Below, piece by piece: positions 8,378 through 16,566 of a stretch of 64,000 bases of DNA (positions are counted from its first letter, which is position 1; each line of letters starts with the position of its first letter). A model generated the notes under the pieces. It saw nothing but the letters and a program-made list of their open reading frames with translations, made no database searches and was not told the origin of the DNA. The DNA comes from an uncultured Oscillospiraceae bacterium (GTDB lineage: Bacteria > Bacillota > Clostridia > Oscillospirales > Oscillospiraceae): positions 29,286-93,285 of the forward strand of contig CANRNF010000001.1 in the NCBI GenBank assembly GCA_947631865.1, in the 5' to 3' direction. Made by a program: the position numbers and the translations under genes.

Positions 8378-9391
8378 ATGGGACAGGCTGCTGAAAATGA
8401 GAGCAGGGCCGGGATACAAGTTGTATATGCCTGCGATGATAACTATGCCATGCTGGCGGGTATCTCCATCGCGTCGCTGCTGGAGCGTTGCAGAAGAGAT
8501 ACTGAACTGACTGTCTATGTGCTGTGCTGTGAGGTTTCGGAGGAGAATATGGCCCGGCTGCGAGCAGTTGGGGATAGATGTCGGCAGAGGCTCGTTTTGC
8601 TCGATGCCAGCGATGTTATCCGAGAGTTGAGCAAGCAGTATATTGACGTACAACGATGGAGCCTGGCGGCGTATGCGAGATTGCTGACACCAGAGCTTTT
8701 GCCGGATTTGGGAAAGATATTGTATTTGGACTGCGACACGCTGGTCACCGACGATATTACAGAGTTATGGGATACACCGCTGGCAAAAGCGAGCTGCGCC
8801 GCTGTATCGGAACCAGTCAGTGCACTGCATAAGAGAAATGTGGGTCTTGCAAAGGACGAGCCATATTATAACTCCGGGGTCATGCTGATAGACCTGGACA
8901 AGTGGCGGGATGAGGATATCATTCCCCGGTTCGCAGAGTGCATCCGACGTCATAACGGGCTGGTGCCCTATGTGGACCAGGGGTGTGTCAATGAGGTATG
9001 CCGGGGGGAAATTATCACATTACCAGTACGGTATAACGTGCATACGCTGCTGTATGACTTTACGGATGAGGAAACGGCGGTTTACCGGCGGGACGCAGGT
9101 GTATATGCCAAGGAAGAGATAGAAACCGCAAAAAAACACCCAGTGGTCGTACATTTCACAAGCTCATTTCTCTCCCGGCGGCCATGGATCGAAGGAAGCG
9201 GTCACCCCTATACGAAGGAATGGGAGTGCGTTCAAGCAAAGACGCCCTGGGCGGATACGCCGAAGCGCCCTTATCATCCCGATATGGCAAGACGGTCATT
9301 GAATATGTTTTACCGGCATGCCCCGCGAAAACTGGGATTGTTTGCGGCGATGTTGGTCAATTCCTATATAAGACCGCTGATGAAACGATAA
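8378..9391 (+). CDS. Glycosyltransferase family 8
   Basis: Retaining GT-A glycosyltransferase of the LPS galactosyl/glucosyltransferase type. It has VVYACDDNYAMLAGISIASLL at the N-terminus, the metal-binding DxD as YLDCDTLV, the conserved PYYNSGVMLIDLDKWR, a YVDQGCVNEVC segment like the usual DQD-x-LN box, and VVHFTSS near the C-terminus where the family has a conserved HF. The 337 residues are normal. Its ATG directly follows the GT4 stop codon (TGA ATG) and no separate ribosome site is obvious, so expression may depend on translation of the GT4 tail and therefore on the G9 tract. Confidence 0.88.
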   Translation: MGQAAENESRAGIQVVYACDDNYAMLAGISIASLLERCRRDTELTVYVLCCEVSEENMARLRAVGDRCRQRLVLLDASDVIRELSKQYIDVQRWSLAAYARLLTPELLPDLGKILYLDCDTLVTDDITELWDTPLAKASCAAVSEPVSALHKRNVGLAKDEPYYNSGVMLIDLDKWRDEDIIPRFAECIRRHNGLVPYVDQGCVNEVCRGEIITLPVRYNVHTLLYDFTDEETAVYRRDAGVYAKEEIETAKKHPVVVHFTSSFLSRRPWIEGSGHPYTKEWECVQAKTPWADTPKRPYHPDMARRSLNMFYRHAPRKLGLFAAMLVNSYIRPLMKR

Positions 9392-9458
9392 AACAAAGTA
9401 GTTGATATGGTGGGAAAAGACAAAAGAAAACAACCTGAGGGAAGCGAGGAATCCAGTT

Positions 9459-10265
9459 GTGCAAGTGACCTATAAGGAATTAAAAGCAACTTTCCCGGAT
9501 GAGAAAAAGGCGATCGAATCCCTTTATGGGCGAATTTTTCCGGTCAGGAAAATATCATATTTAGTGACGATACCCTTGCTTAGGATGGATGTTACGCCCT
9601 TTGCGGTTTCTGTCAGTTCCATCGCAGTTGCTATGGCGGCATGCCTTATGCTCTCGCTGCCATTGGCATGGGCGCGCGTGACAGGCATCGTGCTGGCGGT
9701 ATTGTGGCATATTCTCGACTGTGTCGATGGCAATATCGCAAGGTATACGAAAAAGGCCTCCAGAATGGGCGAGGCTGTTGACGCAATATGCGGTTACTTT
9801 ATCCTATCATTTCTTTGCATGGCCCTGGGGATCGCCAGCTACAATATCGGTGAAAATTATCTGGGGATTTCGCCGCATTGGTTCTTGATTTTCGGTGGTG
9901 TTGCGTCTGTTTCTGTCACCTTGTCCAGGCTGATTCATCAAAAATATGCCTTTCAGGCAAAAATGGCTGAGGATGAGATGAAAATTTATATTGAAAAGGG
10001 TGAGCATCGGTACTCGTTGACCGGTTTTCACAAGCTCCGCGGCTTCATTGACGCCAACATGGGACCGGTGGGGATCCCCATGTTCGTTCTATGGCTGAGC
10101 CCATTTTTCAATCTTTATCATATTTTGGCGGTCTACTATTGTGCTTTTAATGTCCTCTCACTCGTCGTGCTTACATACTATTATTTGCGTCAGTGTAAAA
10201 AAACAGATGCCTTGTTGAACGCTGCCCGTGAGAAAGTGGTCGCTGATACGAAAGAGAACAAATGA
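9459..10265 (+). CDS. CDP-alcohol phosphatidyltransferase family membrane protein with a variant motif
   Basis: Multi-pass membrane enzyme of the family that joins a CDP-activated alcohol to a phosphate or hydroxyl acceptor, releasing CMP. The signature D-x2-DG-x2-AR-x8-G-x3-D-x3-D is present as DCVDGNIAR, then G, then D, but the last, catalytic Asp is Gly (GEAVDAICG). About six hydrophobic segments follow. There is no ATG in frame: TTG 9402 (track) has no ribosome site, while GTG 9459 has GAGGA eight bases upstream and gives MQVTYKELK (268 residues), so I prefer it. It overlaps the cytidylyltransferase gene by four bases (ATGA). That enzyme could make the CDP-linked substrate, suggesting the pair adds an alditol-phosphate-like group. 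Confidence 0.78.
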   Translation: MQVTYKELKATFPDEKKAIESLYGRIFPVRKISYLVTIPLLRMDVTPFAVSVSSIAVAMAACLMLSLPLAWARVTGIVLAVLWHILDCVDGNIARYTKKASRMGEAVDAICGYFILSFLCMALGIASYNIGENYLGISPHWFLIFGGVASVSVTLSRLIHQKYAFQAKMAEDEMKIYIEKGEHRYSLTGFHKLRGFIDANMGPVGIPMFVLWLSPFFNLYHILAVYYCAFNVLSLVVLTYYYLRQCKKTDALLNAAREKVVADTKENK

Positions 10266-10981
10266 ACGTTGCAATTATTTTTGCTGGCGGTACGGGGCAA
10301 AGGATGAACTCCCGCACTATTCCAAAACAGTTTTTGGAACTGCACGGCAAACCGATCCTGGTGTATACGCTGGAGCAATTTCAAAAGCATCGGCAGATCG
10401 ACGGCATTATCGTGGTATGCCTCGAAGAATGGATAGATCACTGCAAGAGTCTGGTCGAGCAGTACGGTCTGACGAAGGTCGCCGCGATCACGCCCGGGGG
10501 TGAAACGGGACAATTGTCCATCTACCACGGGCTCCACAAGGCGGCGGAGTTATATCCGAAGCGGAGCGTCGTGCTCATCCATGACGGCGTACGGCCGCTG
10601 ATCGACAGCGAAACAATCTCCAGGGTCATCGCTTGTGTTCAGGCCCATGGGACTGCGATCACGGTCATGCCCGTGGTGGAGACCGTCATCATGGAGGGGG
10701 AGGACGGCGTGATCAAAAGCGTTGTTGACAGGTGTCTGTGCCGGACGGCAAAGGCACCGCAGGGGTTTTATCTGGGGGATATACTTGCCGCACATGAAAA
10801 AGCGCTTGAGGAGGGGCAGACCGATCTTGTGGATTCCGCTACACTGATGTGGCGGTATGGCTATACGCTCCACACAGTAGAAGGAAAAAGAGAGAATATC
10901 AAGATCACGACCCCGATGGATTTTTACATTTTCCGCGCGCTCACAGACGCTCAGGAGAATTTGCAGGTTTTTGGCTTGTAG
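10262..10981 (+). CDS. IspD/TarI-type cytidylyltransferase, probably making a CDP-alditol
   Basis: Nucleotidyltransferase of the IspD/TarI family, 239 residues. It has IIFAGGTGQRM at residues 5-15 (CTP-binding Gly-rich loop), IPKQFLELHGKPILVYTLEQF, VLIHDGVRPLI and TAKAPQGFY. The ENIKITTPMDFYIFRAL ending resembles D-ribitol-5-phosphate cytidylyltransferases (TarI) at least as much as IspD. The setting in a glycan locus next to a CDP-alcohol transferase favours CDP-ribitol or a related CDP-polyol over the isoprenoid role, but the substrate is inferred. ATG 10262 overlaps the previous stop. Confidence 0.85.
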   Translation: MNVAIIFAGGTGQRMNSRTIPKQFLELHGKPILVYTLEQFQKHRQIDGIIVVCLEEWIDHCKSLVEQYGLTKVAAITPGGETGQLSIYHGLHKAAELYPKRSVVLIHDGVRPLIDSETISRVIACVQAHGTAITVMPVVETVIMEGEDGVIKSVVDRCLCRTAKAPQGFYLGDILAAHEKALEEGQTDLVDSATLMWRYGYTLHTVEGKRENIKITTPMDFYIFRALTDAQENLQVFGL

Positions 10982-10991
10982 AGGGGGATAC

Positions 10992-12065
10992 ATGGAAAAT
11001 GAACTGAAGCAGGTGGAACGCGACGCCTTATCCATATGCGAAGCGGCGTTCATCCCATGGGAGGCGCTCCGTGGCCGGCGTATCCTTGTTACAGGCGCGA
11101 CGGGCCTGATCGGCCATACGCTCATATATGCGCTCGCGGCGGCAAATCTGCGGAAGGGGCTCGGCCTAACGATCCTTGCGTTGGTCCGCGACGAGGCGCG
11201 GGCAAGACAGCGTTTCGAGAGCCTTGAGGGGAAAGAAGCGCTGGAGTTTGTATGTGGAACGGTGGAAGAACTGCCGCGGATCGACGGGCCGGTCCATTAT
11301 ATCGTCCATGGGGCCAGCCAGACTTCCAGCAAGATGTTCGTCGAGCGCCCTGTTGAGACCATCATCACGGCGCTGCGCGGGACAGAAAATCTGCTTGAGC
11401 TGGCCAGGGAAAAAAAGACAGAGGGGTTCGTTTATCTTTCCAGCATGGAGGTCTATGGCTTCCCTGAAAAGGGACGTAAAGTCACGGAAGATGACATCGG
11501 CGCCCTCTCGCCGCTGGATATGCGCAACAGTTACCCGATCAGCAAAGTGCAATGTGAGAGCCTTTGCTGTGCATATGCCAGGGAATACGGTGTGCCGGCG
11601 AAGGTGCTGCGTCTGACACAGACCTTTGGCCCGGGCGTAAACTACGTGGACCAGCGCATCTTTGCGCAGATCGGCCGCTGTGTCATGGAGAAGCGGGACA
11701 TCGTTCTGCGCACCCGCGGCGAGACGGAGCGCAGCTATCTCTACACGGCGGACGCAGCGACAGCCATTCTTGCGGTCCTTCTCTTGGGCCAGCCGGGCAG
11801 CGCTTACAACGCCGCGGACGAGAGCACATACTGCTCCATCGCGGACATGGCCCGGCGTATTGCCGAGAAGAACGGTATCAGGGTGCGGTTTGAATTGGCG
11901 GATGAGAAGGCGCTGGGCTACCCAAAGACGCTGTATATGGACCTGGATACCGGGCGGCTGAGAGGCCTCGGATGGGCTCCGGGGGGGGGTTCAGCTATGA
12001 GCCTTGAGGATATGTATGAAAACATGATGTTTTCTTGGAAAGAACATGGAGTTTTCCATGGGTGA
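10992..12065 (+). CDS. NAD-dependent epimerase/dehydratase (extended SDR)
   Basis: Nucleotide-sugar-modifying SDR of 357 residues. The NAD motif GATGLIG is near residue 37, the serine region is YLSSMEVYG, and the active-site pair is YPISK. The N-terminal helix before the Rossmann fold (about 25 residues) is longer than in GalE-type enzymes. The substrate is not recognisable; the position after the CDP-polyol genes suggests a CDP- or UDP-activated sugar. ATG 10992 follows AGAGGGGG; the track's 10971 start is within the previous gene. A run of nine G at 11981-11989 near the 3' end encodes PGGG; G8 or G10 would cut off about the last 24 residues, which include a conserved-looking amphipathic helix (LEDMYENMMFSW). 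Confidence 0.85.
   Translation: MENELKQVERDALSICEAAFIPWEALRGRRILVTGATGLIGHTLIYALAAANLRKGLGLTILALVRDEARARQRFESLEGKEALEFVCGTVEELPRIDGPVHYIVHGASQTSSKMFVERPVETIITALRGTENLLELAREKKTEGFVYLSSMEVYGFPEKGRKVTEDDIGALSPLDMRNSYPISKVQCESLCCAYAREYGVPAKVLRLTQTFGPGVNYVDQRIFAQIGRCVMEKRDIVLRTRGETERSYLYTADAATAILAVLLLGQPGSAYNAADESTYCSIADMARRIAEKNGIRVRFELADEKALGYPKTLYMDLDTGRLRGLGWAPGGGSAMSLEDMYENMMFSWKEHGVFHG
11981..11989 (+). repeat. Poly-G tract (G9) near the 3' end of the SDR gene
   Basis: Nine consecutive G, in frame as sequenced. G8 gives PGGVQL stop and G10 gives PGGGFSYEP stop, both removing the C-terminal helix. Confidence 0.95.
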
Positions 12066-12087
12066 TGTGTAGGAGGACTTGGGCAGG

Positions 12088-13329
12088 ATGATAGTATGTA
12101 GGCCGCGCATATTGTTAAAGAAGCTGCTCGTTTGTTTGTGTGTCATATCGTTTAGTTCAATCGTGGAATTTAAATTATGCAGAGGCATGGAACGGCTCGC
12201 TTTTATTGATTATGCGATAAGGGGCGGTTCAGTATTGGCAACCATTGGTGTCCTCTTTTTTATTATTTTCTCTCTTTTGAGTAAACGGTACAAGATTTCG
12301 CCGACCTGCTTGCTGATCATAATGATGTATGGTTTCTTTATTCTTAACTCGTTATTCCGTGGGTATTCTCTTGCTAAACGTGGAACGCTGGCGAATTTTG
12401 TAATGGCTTTGTTGTTTGACTATATATTGTATAGAAAGGATAGCGACTCATTCAGAGCAATGCTGAATACACTGAATGTGTTGGCCTTTATTAATTGCAT
12501 TACGATCATAATTTATTATCCACAGAGAGGTATGCCATTTTATGCAAATAGCTACCAGAGCGACTGGCATTATTTTTTGGGATATGACAACGGTCATATT
12601 ATTACGTTGTTTCCAATAATTTGTTTTAACTCGATGATTTATATGAGGACAAGACAAAAGATTTACCTTGTCCCAATCATCATCTCCTTGATTGGCGTCA
12701 TTATTACCACATCTGCCACGACAATTCTTATGCTTGCAATGATTCTATGCATTTATTATGTACACAAATATTCACCATTTATCAGAAAAATAATTTTGAA
12801 TAGGTGGGTGATAGTATTTTCACTGCTTTTAGCATTTTTATTCTTTTTTTTGATGAATGGTTTTACAGCAGTTTCTGACGTGCTTATGCGTTTGTTTGGT
12901 AAGGACATTGCTACATCAGGGAGGGCCAGGCTTTTTCCGATTGCGCTTTCGTATATACGAAAAAGCTGGCTCATTGGGTATGGATATTCTGTTTCTGACT
13001 CATGGATCGGCGGCTATAACTCGCCACACAATGTGTTCTTTAACTTTCTATTGACAGGCGGAATAGTTGGATTGATCTGGTATCTATCGATTATTTTAAT
13101 GGTACTGCGTGAAGGAAGAAAAAGCATCTATGAGCATAGAGAATTCAGAATATTGTTTAGCGGCATTATTGCTTATGTCGCGGCCTCATTTGCTGAAGGT
13201 TATGACACTTATGTCACATTTTATTTGTTTTGGTGTGTCTGCCTGGCACTGAAAAACTGGAAATCTATGAATGTGATCCTTGAACAGTATAATAGACGAA
13301 GAATGACTTTGATAAGAGAGCGGAGATAA
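12088..13329 (+). CDS. O-antigen polymerase/ligase-like membrane protein (Wzy)
   Basis: A 413-residue protein with about eleven or twelve hydrophobic segments. The central loop has TSGRARLFPIALSYI and IGGYNSPHNVFFNFLLTGG, the pattern of Wzy_C (PF04932) polymerases and ligases, in which an Arg and the HN-containing loop act at the outer face. It should polymerise repeat units on undecaprenyl diphosphate outside the membrane, pairing with the flippase at 16567. AGGAGG at 12071-12076 serves ATG 12088; the track's TTG 12079 is too close to it. The gene is strikingly AT-rich beside its neighbours, as is usual for polymerase genes exchanged between strains. Confidence 0.82.
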   Translation: MIVCRPRILLKKLLVCLCVISFSSIVEFKLCRGMERLAFIDYAIRGGSVLATIGVLFFIIFSLLSKRYKISPTCLLIIMMYGFFILNSLFRGYSLAKRGTLANFVMALLFDYILYRKDSDSFRAMLNTLNVLAFINCITIIIYYPQRGMPFYANSYQSDWHYFLGYDNGHIITLFPIICFNSMIYMRTRQKIYLVPIIISLIGVIITTSATTILMLAMILCIYYVHKYSPFIRKIILNRWVIVFSLLLAFLFFFLMNGFTAVSDVLMRLFGKDIATSGRARLFPIALSYIRKSWLIGYGYSVSDSWIGGYNSPHNVFFNFLLTGGIVGLIWYLSIILMVLREGRKSIYEHREFRILFSGIIAYVAASFAEGYDTYVTFYLFWCVCLALKNWKSMNVILEQYNRRRMTLIRERR

Positions 13330-13331
13330 AT

Positions 13332-14414
13332 ATGCGTTATCTGATATACAGCGCATCAGGGATCGGAGATTTTTTTATAGCGCTGCCATGCGCGGAGGCG
13401 ATACGTCGGGCAGACCCAAAAGCGGAGATTGTGTTTTATTCCTGCAGCGCTCCTGCGAGGGTCGCAACACAGCAGGAGCTGCTTCCCTTGCAGCGGGCGG
13501 TGGACAAGGTCGTCTATTATTCAATTAAAGAGCCTCTGCATACGCTGTCTTTTATCCTCAGGCTGGGACATAAAACATTCGATTATGCGTTTGTTGTATA
13601 TAGAACTTATGCAGCAAAGATATATACGCCATGGGCGGCAAGGATCGCGAATTGGGTGGGAAAGAAAAGTGTGGGGATCAAGGTCCCCGGGAATTCTGCA
13701 ATACATTTTGATATTGAAGTACCTGCGAGCCATTCTCTTCGCAAGGAGTATAATGGGCTGCTGAACGCGGTAGGGATCGAACCGTTACAAAGCTCGCATG
13801 GGATATTGCCTGAGTCGTCGTTGTATCCATATCTGAAAACGCTGAGTCTTTGCAAAACGACCGGGAAGCGCTATGTCGGGCTGTGCGTCGGCGCGGGAAG
13901 CGTTACACGAAAGGTGAATGGGAAGATCATTTGCAACGACTCCAAGAACTGGCCCTATCAGAGATGGGTCGAACTGGCCCGGCGCCTTTTGTGGGCGAAT
14001 TATGAAGTCATTTTACTGGGCGGAAAAAAAGAGCGGCAGGAGATGGACGCGCAAGGCATATGTATGCCGCAGGGGGCGATCGACTTGGTCGGGAGCACAG
14101 GACTCAAGGAGAGCATCGCCGCGACCAGCGTATGCAGCCTTGTTGTATGCGGCGATACCGGCCTGATGCACGCGGCCGATGCCGCCGGCACCCCTGTGCT
14201 GGTGCTGCTCGGGTGCTCAGCGCCAAATGTGATGCCTGATGATCCGTACAATAGCTATATCATCTCTGATGAACCGTGCTGTCCTTGTGACTTTTACTCC
14301 GATGAAGCGCTTTACTGCAAGGACAAAAAATGTATGGCGTATATCACGGTAGAAATGGTGTACGATCGGATCATGAAAATGCTCGGCACAGAGGAAGGCA
14401 GGGAGAACATATGA
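13332..14414 (+). CDS. Glycosyltransferase family 9 (heptosyltransferase-like)
   Basis: GT-B enzyme of 360 residues of the ADP-heptose:LPS heptosyltransferase family. It has IYSASGIGDFFIALPCAEAIR at the N-terminus (GIGD loop), CVGAGSV, NWPYQRWVELARRL, VILLGG, and CSLVVCGDTGLMHAADAAGTPVLVLLG, the conserved GDTGLMH region that binds the donor diphosphate. With hldE, gmhA and gmhB in the same locus, ADP-heptose is the likely donor. A cysteine cluster near the end (CCPCDFYSDEALYCKDKKC) is unusual and could bind a metal. ATG 13332 follows the polymerase stop after two bases, with GGAGA upstream. Confidence 0.88.
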   Translation: MRYLIYSASGIGDFFIALPCAEAIRRADPKAEIVFYSCSAPARVATQQELLPLQRAVDKVVYYSIKEPLHTLSFILRLGHKTFDYAFVVYRTYAAKIYTPWAARIANWVGKKSVGIKVPGNSAIHFDIEVPASHSLRKEYNGLLNAVGIEPLQSSHGILPESSLYPYLKTLSLCKTTGKRYVGLCVGAGSVTRKVNGKIICNDSKNWPYQRWVELARRLLWANYEVILLGGKKERQEMDAQGICMPQGAIDLVGSTGLKESIAATSVCSLVVCGDTGLMHAADAAGTPVLVLLGCSAPNVMPDDPYNSYIISDEPCCPCDFYSDEALYCKDKKCMAYITVEMVYDRIMKMLGTEEGRENI

Positions 14415-15499
14415 ACAAGATCAGCGTCATCATACCTGTCTACAAGGTGGAGAAGTATCTGCGCCAGTGCCTGGACAGCGTTATCGGCCAGACCTATGAG
14501 AACCTGGAGATCATCGTCATCGACGACGGTTCGCCTGACAACTGCGGGGCGATATGCGACGAGTATACGAAGGACACACGTGTCCAGGTCATCCACAAGC
14601 AAAACGGGGGACTGAGCGCCGCGCGCAACGATGGCATCGCCCGCGCCACCGGGGACTGGATTACATTCGTGGACTCGGATGACTGGCTGGACCCTGACTA
14701 CTACGCCGGCTTCATGGCTGAGCTGGCCGGGCCGGAGGTGGACATCCTCTGCGCCGCCGGCGCGGTCTATGAGTATGGAGACCGCCGGGTGCTCATGCGC
14801 AGCATCCCAGACCCGGGCGTGTTCTCCGGCAGGGCGGAAATGGATATGATGATGGCCAGGACGCTCACCAACAAGTATGATATGGAGGGCCCAAAGCGCG
14901 CCAAGCTGTTCGGCGCGCCCTGGGATAAGCTCTACAGGATGAGATTGATCCGCGCTCATTCGCTGCGGTTTGACACTTCCCTCAGCCCGGGCGAAGATAT
15001 TCTTTTCAACTTCTGCGCCTTTGACTGTGCGTGTGCCGCCCAGGGCTGCACAGTGACCGGGTACCATTATCGCAGAACGATGTCAAGTTCGGCTACGCAC
15101 CGGTTCAACCCCGATTCTTCAAAGATACAGTATTCTTACATTGAGAAGCTGCACGCGCATATGCAGACCCGTGAAGAGGCTCCTGTCATCACCGACGCGA
15201 TGGACGCGATGGCGATCGCCACCTTTTCGTGGCTGCTTCGCTGCTATTATTTCCATCCGGATAACCAGAAAGGATATCGTCAAGTGGCAAAAGAGGTCAA
15301 GATGCTCAAGAAACAAGAATATATGCGTGAGGGGTATTCTGACCACCGGAATCCCTGGCTGACAAAGAAACAAGTGTTTCTGGTGAAACTGATGCGTCTG
15401 CCATGGATCTGGCCCCTGAAGATCGCTACCCGCGTCCAGGCGAGCGAATGGATGCAGCGGGCAAGCGTGTCCGGGGACAGACTGCGTTGCAATGCTTAA
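14411..15499 (+). CDS. Glycosyltransferase family 2, first of a tandem pair
   Basis: GT-A inverting glycosyltransferase of 362 residues. ISVIIPVYKVEKYLRQCLDSV starts the fold, IIVIDDGSPDNCG binds the nucleotide, and WITFVDSDDWLDPDYY carries the DxD-type motif. The C-terminal part is basic and aromatic, typical of capsule GT2 enzymes. The start is ATG 14411, overlapping the GT9 stop (ATGA), with GCAGGGAG upstream. The first roughly 280 bases are closely similar to the next gene, including exact blocks of over 20 bases, while the 3' two-thirds differ. Confidence 0.9.
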   Translation: MNKISVIIPVYKVEKYLRQCLDSVIGQTYENLEIIVIDDGSPDNCGAICDEYTKDTRVQVIHKQNGGLSAARNDGIARATGDWITFVDSDDWLDPDYYAGFMAELAGPEVDILCAAGAVYEYGDRRVLMRSIPDPGVFSGRAEMDMMMARTLTNKYDMEGPKRAKLFGAPWDKLYRMRLIRAHSLRFDTSLSPGEDILFNFCAFDCACAAQGCTVTGYHYRRTMSSSATHRFNPDSSKIQYSYIEKLHAHMQTREEAPVITDAMDAMAIATFSWLLRCYYFHPDNQKGYRQVAKEVKMLKKQEYMREGYSDHRNPWLTKKQVFLVKLMRLPWIWPLKIATRVQASEWMQRASVSGDRLRCNA

Positions 15500-15790
15500 G
15501 GAGAAGAAATGTGAACAAGATCAGCGTCATCATACCCGTATACAAGGTGGAGCCATATCTGAGGCAATGCTTGGACAGCGTTGTCGGGCAGACCTATAAA
15601 AACCTGGAGATCATCGTCATCGACGACGGCTCGCCGGACGGCTGCGGGGCGATATGCGACGAGTACGCCCGGAAAGACGCCCGCGTTCAGGTCATCCACA
15701 AGGAAAACGAGGGTCTATGTGCCGCGCGGAACGACGGCGTTGCCCGGGCCACCGGGGATTGGATCGCGTTCGTAGATTCGGATGATTGGT
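14411..15790 (+). repeat. Tandem GT2 genes sharing a near-identical 5' segment
   Basis: The 5' segments at 14411-14690 and 15511-15790 align along their whole length with long exact blocks, including AACAAGATCAGCGTCATCAT and AACCTGGAGATCATCGTCAT. Downstream of the DSDDW codons the similarity fades. Confidence 0.8.
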
Positions 15791-16563
15791 GCGAGCCGGA
15801 TATGTATGAGCAGGCCGTGAACGCTCTGGTGGACGGCGTGGATATACTCATGTTCAGTTCTTTTACTAATACCGGCGATAAGCAGACAGTTGTTCCGGCT
15901 TTTGCCCAAGAGTTTACGACGGATGACGCTGAGCTGATCAAACACATGCAGGTGGCGACGATCAACAAGTATTATACGCCGCTGGAATCCAGCTTCGCCC
16001 CGGGGTGCCCGTGGAACCGCCTTTTTCGGGCGGAGCTTATTCACGATCACGCCATCACTTACCCAGCCGGGGTGCGGGCGGGAGAGGATGGCATTTTCAA
16101 CCTGCGTGTATTTCAATTTACAAAAAAGATAAAATTCATCGATGTCCCGCTGTACCACTATCGCTACAACGAAAACTCGATCACCAACAAATACACACCT
16201 GACCGGCCTGAGATCGACCATCGCTTGTTTGAGGAGTTGTTCTCTATTGGACAGGAGTATGGGCTGTCCGAGGAGTATTTTCAGGCGCTCAACAATATGA
16301 TCGTCGATTATACGGCCCAATGCGGGCAGAGATGCTTCTTCCATCCCCGGGCCGAGGGCAGCCTGACCCAAAAACTCAAAAGGGCGAATGAGGTCCTGCA
16401 TTCGGAGCCTGTCTACCACGCGCTGGATGTGGCGGACAGAAGCAAGCTGGGCAAGAAGGCAAAGGTGCTCACACTGAGCCGGCATCACAACGTACTGATC
16501 CTGTACGCGGTGACGCGGGCCGCACAGATACTGAAATACAACAGGTTAGGGCGCAAAGCATAG
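15511..16563 (+). CDS. Glycosyltransferase family 2, second of a tandem pair
   Basis: GT2 enzyme of 350 residues with the same opening as its neighbour (ISVIIPVYKVEPYLRQCLDSV, IIVIDDGSPDGCG, WIAFVDSDDWCEPD) and a different acceptor half. The start is GTG 15511, seven bases after AAGGAG; the ATG two bases earlier reads straight into TGA, and the track's 15403 start is inside the previous gene. The aligned upstream gene starts with ATG at the same codon. Recent duplication or gene conversion of the donor-binding half is the simplest reading; sugars are unknown. Confidence 0.9.
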   Translation: MNKISVIIPVYKVEPYLRQCLDSVVGQTYKNLEIIVIDDGSPDGCGAICDEYARKDARVQVIHKENEGLCAARNDGVARATGDWIAFVDSDDWCEPDMYEQAVNALVDGVDILMFSSFTNTGDKQTVVPAFAQEFTTDDAELIKHMQVATINKYYTPLESSFAPGCPWNRLFRAELIHDHAITYPAGVRAGEDGIFNLRVFQFTKKIKFIDVPLYHYRYNENSITNKYTPDRPEIDHRLFEELFSIGQEYGLSEEYFQALNNMIVDYTAQCGQRCFFHPRAEGSLTQKLKRANEVLHSEPVYHALDVADRSKLGKKAKVLTLSRHHNVLILYAVTRAAQILKYNRLGRKA

Positions 16564-16566
16564 ATC

